Positions 9,901 through 19,980 of a stretch of DNA of 64,000 nucleotides are shown piece after piece (position 1 is the stretch's first letter; each line of letters opens with the position of its first letter). A model generated the notes under the pieces. The model was given only the letters and a program-made list of their open reading frames with translations. It made no database searches and was not told where the DNA came from. This DNA comes from Pilasporangium apinafurcum (taxonomy: Eukaryota; Oomycota; Peronosporomycetes; Pythiales; Pythiaceae), in the NCBI GenBank assembly GCA_001600495.1, contig BCKE01000003.1, positions 969,741 to 1,033,740 on the forward strand, given 5' to 3'. Both the position numbers and the translations under genes were made by a program.

Positions 9901-12900
9901 TGCATGGTCGGTAATTCGGACCCAAATGCGAAGAAGTGTAGCTCGTGTGAAACAGCAAATCCTAACGCTCCCAAAAACGCTGTCCCTAGCCAAAAAGTTG
10001 GTGCGTCGAGCACTACTCCATTTCCTCCCATTGGTGCTGGTGGATTTAGTTTTCCCACAGGAAATTCAGGATCAACCGGAGGGTTTAATTTTGGTACAGG
10101 TGGAACTTCAAGCTCCGGTTTTTCGTTTGGTGCACCTCCAAAGACTGCTACTAGCACAAACGCTACAGGATTTTCATTTGGATTGGGCACTGCGGAAGTT
10201 CAATCACAAGAATCCTCCGCGAAGTCATCGGGTTTCACGTTTCCTGGTGTGAAGAAGGACACTAGTGACAAATCAGATTCTTATCCCCCAGATACATCTG
10301 CCAAACCAAAACCTCCAACTTTTGGTAGCGGATATCCACCAGAAACATCTGCCAAGCCGAAGCCTCCAGCGTTTGGTAGCGGATATCCACCAGATACATC
10401 TGCCAAGCCNNNNNNNNNNNNNNNNNNNNNNNNNNNNNNNNNNNNNNNNNNNNNNNNNNNNNNNNNNNNNNNNNNNNNNNNNNNNNNNNNNNNNNNNNNN
10501 NNNNNNNNNNNNNNNNNNNNNNNNNNNNNNNNNNNNNNNNNNNNNNNNNNNNNNNNNNNNNNNNNNNNNNNNNNNNNNNNNNNNNNNNNNNNNNNNNNNN
10601 NNNNNNNNNNNNNNNNNNNNNNNNNNNNNNNNNNNNNNNNNNNNNNNNNNNNNNNNNNNNNNNNNNNNNNNNNNNNNNNNNNNNNNTTTGGTAGCGGATA
10701 TCCACCAGATACATCTGCCAAGCCGAAGCCTCCGGCACCCGCTGTTGCTGGAGGTTATCCACCAGATACTTCAGCAAAGCCGAAACTACCTGCTTTTAGC
10801 ACAACCAGTCCGAGTGAAGATGACAATTCGAAGGCTGCTGGAAAGTTTTCATTTACTACCAAGGCTGATAGCACGGGCTCGCAACAATCTAGCAACGTAT
10901 TCTCCTTTAGTACTTTTGGGAATGCATTTGGAACTGACCAAAAGTCTTCTGTTGCGGCACCTACTACTTCGCAGGGAATGGCGACAACCAGCCCATTCGG
11001 GACTACGGCAACGTCACAGTTAACATCAAAACCAGTGTCTCTGTTTGGAGGCGGGTTCGGTAGCAACAGTGCAACCGGAAAGCCGTCAGAACCGTCTGCT
11101 TCACCCTTTGGTGTTGTACCTAAATCCGAAGCAAAAACCAACTTCTCAGTGACAAACAGTACTGCTCCATCATCATTTTCTCTTGGAAAATTATCTTCGA
11201 CACTAAATGCTCAAGCAAAGACAAATGCACCAACACTTTCTGGGATTTCTGGAGATAAAAAGTCTGTTTCGATAGGTGCTGCTGCTGATTCAGACGCTTC
11301 GATATCAAAGACAAAGCTTGGTTCGAAATCGACGTCAAGTAATACTGGCGGCGCTGGTGAAGCAAAGGGATTAGAAAAGGTCAAAATGGGAACTCCAGCA
11401 TCACATCTGGAAGGGCAATTATGGAAACTGATTATTGACTTTGATAAGTCGTATGCTCGAGTCAATCATAGCTCAAAGCATATTTGCTCAACGGATGCTT
11501 CCTTTACAACTGAATTTGGTAACAAGATGGACAACCTCCAGTCTCAAATCGCGAAATTATGTGAAGATATTAATCAAATGGACGAGACAAGAGACCAGAT
11601 TGAAAAGGACGTGCTGTTTGTGATTGGAAGCGATGGCGATGTGCATGAACAGCTTGAGTATGGTCGGGAAATTTTGGCAAGCTTTCAGGACGAAACGTTG
11701 AAGCGCTCATTGGAAGAACAACCACTTGATCAGCGATCACAGGAAACCCGAAACGCACTGCAAGATAAGATGGACGAGGTGGAACGATGCTGTATTGACT
11801 TGGAGAAGCATTTGTCTTCCTCTAAACTTGGTGACAGCGCAAATGGATATGCGTCTGGGCGTGTATCAACCGTACATTTATTCCGAGTGCTTCGCCAGAC
11901 ATATGATAACTCGAAGCTTCAATACAACAAGGTGTGTGATCTCGCTCAACAAATGGACAAACTGAACCTAAGAAACGAAATTGCAATTCCATCCCATGGT
12001 GCAAATAGTGACTCTTCAGTTGATGTACCAGCTCATTTCATGAAATCGAAAGTGGATATGGTGGAGATGATATCAGAAACGGAACAACGAAGTGAAGACA
12101 TCAAGCGACATTTTCTATCTTTATGCAACAACGCTATCCAGCCTCGTGATGTATTCTCAACTCCGCGGCGCAAGGTAGCTGCAGCATCAGCATCAACAGG
12201 AGGCTCTTCACCTCTTCCAAATAGGGTTTTCAGCAAACTGATGCCAAAGTCACAGCTTACGGTAGCTTCACCAATGAGCTCTGCGAAAACTCCGTCTGCA
12301 TCAATATCGTTTAAAGGTACTCCTGTGAAATCGGGATCGAAATTGTTTTCATTGGCTGAGGACATGGCACCAAAAGAGCCAGCAAAATTTGTTTCAACGC
12401 CACAAGTATCCAAACCTAGTGTTGGAAAGGCATCACAGAGACCAAGTATTCCTGGAGTTAGTAATTCGACTGCAGTGACAACAGAGAAGGTTAAAGAGTC
12501 AAATTTTACTGCTCCAGCTAAGTCGAATGTTTTTAGCTTCCCAAGTGTGTCGAGTTCGTCTACTGCAGAAAAATCGACAAAGTCCAAACAGGAGTCATCA
12601 ATATTTAAACAAGAGGCGAAATCTAGCGAACAAGGAGGCTTTGCGGTGTCTGCATCTGGGAATGAAAGCACGAATTCTCTTGATAAACCCAAGCCAAGCG
12701 TCTCGTTTGACTTAAAAGACAAAAGCACCACTCCCACCGCAACCAAGCCTACTGGATTTGGATTTTCACTCAAGGGTTTGGAAACGAAGGGGAAGTTGGA
12801 AGAAACGACATCAAAGACTAGCATAAGTGATAGTACAGCGCCCAAAACGGACTATGAGTCTTTATTGGTGAAGTTTTACGAAGAATTTAATCCGACCAAG

Positions 12901-14433
12901 GTTGCTCAAGCGAAAAAAACCCTCACTGATTTCAGTGGCCGCGAAGAAGAACTGTTTTCGAAGTTGTTCACGAAGTATATTCCTGGTTCAACTCTTGTTG
13001 ACGTTAAAAAGTATTTAGCAGGTGGTGCATTGCCTAAGAAAGAGGCTGCAACAACGACACAATCGACTGCACCAGCAATAGCGCCTGCAAAATCGACCTT
13101 CTCCTCATTCGGAGTATCAAAACCTGTGGATACGACCTCAGGCTCTGATAAGAAGCCGAGTCCGTTTGGATCGACATCGTCGTTTGGTTTCGGCAAGTCT
13201 GGAACGACAACGGCGAGTTCAGATACTTTTGCTTCATCGTCGATAGGAGGATTTGGCGGTTTTGGCGCCACAGCAACGCCGACAAACACAACTCCGTCCG
13301 CATCTCCGTTTGGAAAGCCTGCTTGCGATTACCGACAGAAGCTAGTGGAGTTTTACCAGAAACACAATCCTGCCAAGTTACCCGACGTCGATTCTACTCT
13401 GGCAAAGTATAAGGGCAACGAAGAAAAGTTATTCCAGAATTTGGCGACGAAGTATAAAGTCAATACTTCAACGACTGGCTTTCCGGCAAGCCCATCGGTA
13501 AAACCAAATGCTGCGGCAAGTCCGTTCGGCAACACGAGTTCTTTCTCGTCGATTGGTGCCAGTAAACCAACATCAACAAGTGGCTTCGGAACTACCAGCA
13601 CGATTGGCTTTGGTGCTAAGCCGGCAACAGCAGGGAACCAGTCCCCTTTTGCTTCTGCTTCTCAGACATCTAGCAGTGGATTTGGTACGGCATCATCAGG
13701 TCAGCAATCAGCATTCGGAAGTAGCGTTGGTGGTTTTGGAACCAGCGCACCTGGTGCACCAGCATTTGGAGCGTCCAGTCAACTTGGCACCAGTGGGGGA
13801 TTTGGAGCGTCGACTCCTGGTGGTGTAAACTATCGCGAAAAATTGACAAACTTCTACCAGCAATACAATCCCGACAAGCTCAAAGATGTAGACGCCACTT
13901 TGGAGAAATATAAAGGACAAGAAGCGAGATTATTTGCCATGCTAGAGCAGAAATATGTTCGCGCAGGGGCTGTAGGTGCTGCACCACCGCCTGCTACTTC
14001 TGGATTTGGGGTGCCCAATACTTCCGTGTTTGGTAGTGGTTTTGGAGCTCCGTCAGCATTGGGAGCTGCCAATCCAACTCCAACGTTCGGTTCTGCGTCA
14101 ACTCTCGGTGGTCCTGCAACTCCCGCCTTCGGTGCTGTTACAACACCTGCGTTTGGTTCAGCCTCTCGTTTGGGTGGTGTCAGTGGCGGCACATTAGGTA
14201 GTGGATTTGCTGCACCTTCGACTTCGGGTACAGCTCCCTCAACAGGGTCAGGATTTAGTGCGTTCGGTTCCCAAGGGGCAAGCTTTGGGGGTCTTAGTGG
14301 TTCCCAGCCATCTAGTGGTGGCTTTGGTGGTGGTAGCGGCTTTGGTGGCGGCTTCGGCGGCTCCACTTCGACAACCGGTGGATTTGGCCAACCATCTGCA
14401 TTTGGCAGCTCCAGTTTCACCCAAATGAGATAG
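6908..14433 (+). CDS. Nup214-like FG nucleoporin with duplicated EF-hand-like/RanBP2 zinc-finger units
   Basis: Exons 6908-7064, 7134-7378, 7464-7635, 7704-7841, 7921-8113 and 8190-14433 join in frame to about 2,382 residues, a run of 277 N (10410-10686) included. Residues 1 to about 450 look like a beta-propeller with repeats such as ISWCPG and VCWSPSGEAFAIG, as in Nup214/Nup159. Then comes an acidic stretch and an EF-hand-like segment (about 460-530) followed by a RanBP2 zinc finger (about 558-585; GAWRCEQC...CVSC). Both recur at about 762-830 and 862-890 (GAWKCQTC...CSSC). FxFG and GFG repeats surround a 17-residue tandem array (about 1000-1165). A coiled coil covers about 1370-1615. The C-terminal part has FG repeats and three copies of a YREKL..FYQ..NP module (about 1855, 2014, 2182). 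Such proteins line the cytoplasmic or nuclear face of the pore and bind transport receptors. The zinc fingers recall Nup153/Nup358, so this is a Nup214-like protein with an unusual domain set. ATG 6908 is the first in frame; an upstream exon is not excluded. Confidence 0.8.
10279..10797 (+). repeat. 51-bp (17-residue) tandem repeat array interrupted by an assembly gap
   Basis: Within the FG nucleoporin, units of the form FGSGYPPDTSAKPKPPA repeat head to tail. Three units are visible before the gap and two after it. The run of 277 N at 10410-10686 begins in the middle of one unit and ends exactly at the start of another, and the reading frame is kept across it. Near-identical units are the probable reason the assembly failed here. 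At 51 bp each the gap would hold about five more units, but its true length is unknown. A D/E swap and a [14 protein letters not shown] unit show some divergence. Confidence 0.9.
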
Positions 14434-15343
14434 TGATGAGCGCCAGAACGAGTGCGTGGACACGTCCACGATCATGAAGAAAGCCATCCACACGGCATAG
14501 GGCGCTAGAAAGAGGCATAAAAGATCAGGGAAATATAAGAAATCTCAATACATATACGTAGTTGTAGTGCATGGATCCACGCTCTAGTGATTGCTAAATT
14601 GTTCGTCTACAGGAAAGATACTTTTTGCACTCAGTGTCTCACATTACTCTTTGGGACGCTAAATAGGAACGCTCCACGCCATCCACTCATTTTCCAAGAG
14701 CAAAAATTTGGTCCAGTCGATCACAAAGGTGGTCACAATCTGTTTAGGAGTAAACGTGTATATCAATTGGTTAGAGATGCTATGTGTATATGCATGTTTT
14801 CTTATCAACCTTCCGCTCATCCGCGAAGGATAGAGATGATAAGAGTGGTCTTTCCTTCTCACAATATCCGCAGTCCTATTTGCGACAGACTTGAGTTTGC
14901 CTTTTCCCAATGCATTCAGGTCTTACAAGCGACTGCAATAGCGAACGTTTACACCAGCGACCCGTCCTGTTGAGTTTGCGACCTTGTTTCTCCCAAAGAG
15001 GTTGCGTAATTAAGGATGAAACAGCTTCACTTTGTATATGAACGAGTTGAGTTGAGCATAGACTAACACTAGGATAGAAAACACTTTAACGCAATCTTGA
15101 CAACAACAAAAAATGAAAATCCATGAGCCTGCTCGTGTTCATCACTGTCTCTCTCATCTTTTATTTTCCCTCTACTACTCAGCACAGTGCCATCACCACC
15201 TTATGCACGACTGCCATGCGCCATCCATACGTGCATAGTAATCTTGAGCCAGGAAGGGCGCCGGTTTCTTTCTTCTTCGATAAGTGGTGAGCGGTCCACT
15301 AGGTTTCTAGGTTCCATTTTTCTAGCCGTCATAGTTCCATGGG
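14434..15343. other. Convergent intergenic region
   Basis: About 910 bp between the 3' ends of the FG nucleoporin (plus) and SKP1 (minus). It should contain both 3' untranslated regions. Open frames here are short and show no family signature; I see no gene, RNA or repeat. Confidence 0.5.
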
Positions 15344-16107
15344 TTAAGCCTCTTCGCACCACTTGTTTTCTTCGCGAATCTGGCTTTCTTCCTCGGGAGT
15401 AAAGTCGTTCACAATGTTGAACGTCTCACGGATTTCCTGTGGAGTCTTGCCCTTGATCATGCTCGCCACCTTGGCACACGCTAGATCCAACAGACTCTTG
15501 ATATCCATGTAGTTAGCTGCCAAAATCAATTCGAACAGAATATCCTGCTCAATGTCGACAAAGTTGGCATCCCAGTCTGAGACCACATCGTGCATATCCG
15601 CACTTTTCAATGGCTACATATATATATAAAAAAAGTAATAGTCCACATCGTTCAAATCAATATTCCCATGCATGTTGACTCTAATTATAACAATAGTAGC
15701 GCACCTTTTCAATTTCTCTCATGGGGTTGTTGTGGTGGTGACTGCAAAACTCGATCACCTTCGACAGCACCGTGCTCTTGACGTTCGGTAGCGGGATCTC
15801 TTGTACTTCATCATCGTCTTGATCGTCTGTTATTTATATATACACCAACACATTAGTCCATCTGTCATGGATACTATAAAATTCCATCTCACGGGTATCA
15901 TATCCACTCTCTCCCCTTGCTTTATATGTAAATAGGAAGGTATCAAGAGAATAAACACGCACCAGAGATCAACGTCTTGACCAGTTCACTCATCGACGCC
16001 ACGCTACGTGAGACTTCGAAACTATCGCCGTCCATCGACACCAAATTCACCTTGCGGGTGTCTTCCTCCTGGCGAGGAGGATCCTGCGTAGCATTAGCAT
16101 CGGCCAT
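15344..16107 (-). CDS. SKP1: SKP1, SCF ubiquitin-ligase adaptor
   Basis: Three minus-strand exons, 16107-15963, 15826-15705 and 15613-15344, give 178 residues (family about 160-170). SKP1 links CUL1 to F-box proteins in SCF ubiquitin ligases, and acts in nucleus and cytosol. The N-terminal POZ-fold half carries [18 protein letters not shown] and [18 protein letters not shown]. The C-terminal half has the family signature [20 protein letters not shown], then [13 protein letters not shown] and NDFTPEEE, ending in [10 protein letters not shown]. The short first 17 residues (rich in Q, E and D) precede the usual SKP1 start. Intron phases agree (1, 0), and all borders are GT-AG. It is tail to tail with the FG nucleoporin and head to head with the PHD gene, 274 bp apart. 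Confidence 0.95.
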
Positions 16108-16381
16108 TTTTTTAATGTATTTTGCTTCTTTCTCTTTCTTCTCCGTTCTATTCCCTCTTATCCTTGTGCTTGCTCGACCCTTGCTTGCACTCATTAATCC
16201 CCAAAATTCCATAAATAACAAGCGTTATTTTCGTATATTTGTATACTACGAGGTTGTTTCTGCGTTATCTGTCGAAATAGACTAAGGTTTTTTACTGCTC
16301 TATTTGAGGTTTAATCAATCTTTAAAGGGAAGGGGGGACGCAAGACGGTTAGCCTCAGCCTGCTGGGACTTGAATGGAAGG

Positions 16382-18550
16382 ATGGTCGAGTCTTCTTGTA
16401 GTTCGTCTTCAGTCCGGCCGTCATGGCAACCACAACAACAACGCGCAGCCGCGAACGCCGCGCTGATTTCCTCGTCGGGATCCTCCTCTTCTGCTGCTCT
16501 TCCTGCTCCGCTGCGGACGCCACGCTCAACCGCTTCCCCGGCTGATGGGCTCCCGGTGCTGACCAGCCACGCTTCCGCCTGGCACGTAGCCGCCACACCT
16601 CCATCCGCACCACCACTATGGACCAGTGTAGATGCGGTTGACCGCGCGCGCGCCAATATCCGCGCAGATTTACTGCGGTTTTATATCGACACGAACCAGA
16701 TTCCAGCTCCCGATGCGGATACGGTAAAAAATCCATTAGCACTAAATAGAGGAGAGAAGCAGCTCCAAGCGAAGGGTGTGAGTGAGATGACGCTCCGTAT
16801 CGATACGGAACTGGAGCTGCTGCGACGCCAGTGCTTCATGGAACGGAATGCACAGTGGCATTTTTTTACGCCAGAGATGTTTGCATTTGCACCAGCACCA
16901 CCACGTAGGACGACGGTGACTCGATGGCAGTCACACTTTGCGTCTAGTCGACAGACACGCAAGCTACGTGAACGAGACGTGCAGGAGAGTATCAATAGCT
17001 CGAGTACAAGCGGAAAACATACGACGACAGTAGATATTCCCCTGGGTGAATTTGCACGCGAGCGGCCATGGCCACCGACAGAGTTTGCACTGAAACCGAC
17101 GTTGAAACCTGCACGTGGGCGCGGAGGGAAGCGGAAGGTTGTTGTGGCGGTTATGGAAGAGCTGCCGGTGGTGGCAAAAACCTGTTGCGAGTGTCGTACG
17201 CAGTCGACGCCATTATGGAGAAAACAGACGCGACGTATGGAGAAGAAGAAGACGTCAACGACGGCATTGATCAAGAAAGAGGAACAAGTGGTGAATAGTG
17301 ACAATGCTAATATTGTTGTACCTTTACCTGTACCTGCACCAGCTGAGTCAGCCAGTGTTGGTATTACTGGAAGTGGTACAACGAATGAACCAAGCACTGC
17401 TTCTGTGGTTGTTGTCGATGATGGTAAAGAGGACGTGGAAGTGGACTTATGTTTGACATGCTACCTGAAACTGGAGCGACAAGAGATTTTTATGCGCAAG
17501 AAAGCAGAAAAAATTCGACTAGCACGAGAGAAGCAGGAAGCTGCCGCGACGGCAGCGATGATAGAAAAGAAACGATTGCAGCAGCAAATTCAGCAATTGA
17601 AGAAACAGCAGCAGCTTTTGAAGAAACAACAGAAACGCAGCAAGAAAATCCAGGAACTCTCGGTGACCACGACACCGTCAATGGAGCTGACGAGTGCAGT
17701 AGTGACACCGGTACAAGACGACTTTAAAGTAGACGAGAAAACCAAGAAGAAGGACAAGAAGAAGGGTCGCAAAGACAAGAGTAAGAAAAAGAAGAAGAAA
17801 GAAAAAGAACATGCTGACGTGGAAGATTCCGAGAGTGATTGTCTGACGCCAATGCCATCGCCACCACAAATGGCTGGATACGAATACGCAGATCTTGGAT
17901 TGACTTCGTCTCGTTCCGGATCATCAACGATGTCGTTTGATACAGCACCACAGGAAGAACCTATCCAGCAACAAAATGGAAAGAGTAGTGCGCGAGCAGC
18001 ATCGAGTTCTAAACGAAGCCGGAAATCCTCAAAGCAATTCGATGACGAAGAGTTTTCGGTCGATTCAAATACTTCATCCACTCCAGTACCCAAGAAACTC
18101 AAACGATCAGGCTCTTTATCAGCAGAAGTTGCCAGTCCACGGAAGCCACGATCAAAAGTTACAACTACCCCTGTTGCTCCACCACCTCCACCGACGTTAC
18201 CTCCACCAGCTCCGACACCATCAGCACGGAAGCGCGCACGAACGAAAAAAGAAACAGCGCGTGAGATTGAACTGCGCGCGCTGGGGCAGTACTGTCCCGT
18301 GTGTAATGTTGTCTATGAAGACGATGACGAAAGCAGTTTCGTGTGCTGTGATTCTTGTGAAATGTGGGTCCACGCTGCTTGTGATGCCGATCTAACACCG
18401 TACGTTTTCTATTTCCTCTGTTTCTCCGGGGTTTAGAAGTACATGATGTTCTAATTGTCGTCTATGTTGTTGTGTTCCCACAGAGAAATCGTTGCTGCGC
18501 TTTCAACATCTAGCGATAAGTACATTTGCCCGCTCTGTGCGGGGCGTTGA
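16382..18550 (+). CDS. PHD-finger protein with a split GATA-like zinc finger
   Basis: Two exons, 16382-18399 and 18484-18550, encode 694 residues. A C-terminal C4HC3 PHD finger begins at C638 (YCPVCNVVY ... FVCCDSCEMWVHAAC) and is completed only after splicing by YICPLCAGR just before the stop; the 84 bp intron therefore lies inside the finger. PHD fingers usually read histone H3 tails. Upstream, C268-x2-C271 with TPLWRKQ is the first half of a GATA-type finger. A C357-x2-C360 pair followed by YLKLE resembles the second half, about 85 residues later. Between and around are Gln/Lys-rich coiled segments and Lys runs that look like nuclear localisation signals. Probably a nuclear chromatin or transcription regulator; targets cannot be told. 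ATG 16382 is the first in frame. Confidence 0.8.
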
Positions 18551-18791
18551 GCGAATAGAAGAAATGATTCGGCTTGCTCTACAAAATCGTAGTACTCAAT
18601 TGATTCGACACCCGCATATCCCACCTATTTATTCATTGCGTGGATGAAGACGGATGGTACGCGAACAATAACTCCAAAAGTTACCATCGCTTGAAAGAGA
18701 GATAGACGGAAAGAAACAGAAAACTTACAATGAAAAGCGCTTGCGAAGGTCTCTTCATATCTATGTGGTTGTTCTTTCACAAGAGCTTTCT

Positions 18792-19817
18792 TTACATATT
18801 AAACTTGGTCTCTGTGATCTCTTCACTCATTTTCCACAGCTCTTTGCCGTCTGCCTCCGAAGTACTCGCCGGCGCAGGTGTTTCTTGAACTGGATACCCT
18901 ATGCGACCCCCCAAATGCTCTGGTCCGTAGTAGTTGCCGCTCTTGACATCATCCGCTGTCGCAGCATACAGCGTTGGTAGAGCTCCCATAGTGGTAGTCT
19001 GCATGATCCACGAGAAGATTGTGATCACAATCCACTGCAAAACGCGCGGGAAATGATCGCGAATGTACTTCTGAAAGATGTCGGTGTGACACAAACCAGG
19101 GTGACACGCAACTGATAGGACGCGGGTATTGCCGCTGGCCTGCAATCGACGATGGAGCTCCATCATGAACACCAAGTTCGCCAATTTCGTGTGTGCGTAA
19201 TCTGAAAACCCACCACCGGTGCCTTGGCGTATGGTCGCAAAATTTAACTTGGGTGGCTGTCGGTGGGCGATACTGCTAACCGTGACAACCCGTGCTGATG
19301 GCGCTTGTTTCAGCAGCGGGAAAAGCTCACACGTGAGCAGGAAATGGCCGAGATGGTTGATTCCGAAGTGGCTCTCATAGCCATCGGCGGTCACTTTTTG
19401 CATCGGCATCGCAACACCAGCGTTGTTAATGAGCAAATCCAATTGATTGAATTTCCGTCGAAAATTTTGGACAAATGCTCGTACACTCGCGAGATTCCCG
19501 ACGTCCAAATGCATAACTTCCACTTTTGGATCTGACAGCAGTTGCTTCTGGCCATCTGTCGCCGTAGTTTCCTGTAAACTCATCACAATATCTTTCACTG
19601 CCTGATGACCACGTGATTCGCTTCGACAGGCGAGAATGACGGTGGCTCCTCGTTCAGCCAGCTTCTTGGCCGCTTCAAATCCGATGCCTGAGTTTGCGCC
19701 AGTCACAATCGCCACTTTCCCGTCTAAACGCGGAATCTGTGAGCCATCCCACTTGCCTTTCGACGTCCTGTTCCCCATTCGCTCTTCTTGCGTGTCGCTC
19801 CTGTCAAAATGGTGCAT
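18792..19817 (-). CDS. Short-chain dehydrogenase/reductase A (retinol dehydrogenase/WWOX-like)
   Basis: Single exon, 341 residues. This is a classical SDR: TGANSGIG dinucleotide motif, NNAG, catalytic Ser in VTVSSIAHR, and the YxxxK pair in DYAHTKLANLVF. The sequence type (RLDGKVAIVTGANSGIGFEA, LACRS, HPGLCHTDIFQKY) is that of the RDH11-14/WWOX/protochlorophyllide-reductase-like group, which uses NAD(P)H on retinoid, lipid-aldehyde or unknown carbonyl substrates. The substrate cannot be told. Start is ATG 19817; an in-frame Met at 19778 (MGNRTSKGKWDG) is an equally plausible start. It is closely similar to SDR B at 27787 and SDR C at 29458, 8-10 kb away, so the family has spread locally. It is divergent from the BT1 transporter with 163 bp between starts. 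Confidence 0.9.
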   Translation of the reverse strand: MHHFDRSDTQEERMGNRTSKGKWDGSQIPRLDGKVAIVTGANSGIGFEAAKKLAERGATVILACRSESRGHQAVKDIVMSLQETTATDGQKQLLSDPKVEVMHLDVGNLASVRAFVQNFRRKFNQLDLLINNAGVAMPMQKVTADGYESHFGINHLGHFLLTCELFPLLKQAPSARVVTVSSIAHRQPPKLNFATIRQGTGGGFSDYAHTKLANLVFMMELHRRLQASGNTRVLSVACHPGLCHTDIFQKYIRDHFPRVLQWIVITIFSWIMQTTTMGALPTLYAATADDVKSGNYYGPEHLGGRIGYPVQETPAPASTSEADGKELWKMSEEITETKFNM

Positions 19818-19980
19818 CAACTTTGGCCATATGATAAATCACTCCCAGAAATCCCAACTTAAAAATTCTAGATAACCCAAAATAAAAGCAATTACTCACT
19901 GTTTAATCGTTTTGGACATAGCTGGATCGAAAGGTCACACACCGGGTCAGGAGGTGCAGCAGTAGTGGAAGGAGCACTCG
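19818..19980. promoter_or_regulatory. Short divergent promoter region
   Basis: Only 163 bp separate the starts of SDR A (minus) and the BT1 transporter (plus), so both promoters must lie here or overlap the neighbouring gene. I see no clear initiator or CCAAT element; the call rests on gene arrangement alone. Confidence 0.5.

Noticed and set aside
8316-14493. Many long antisense frames opposite the FG nucleoporin
   Set aside because: They are Pro/Asn/Ser-rich mirror images of repetitive coding sequence, with no family features of their own.
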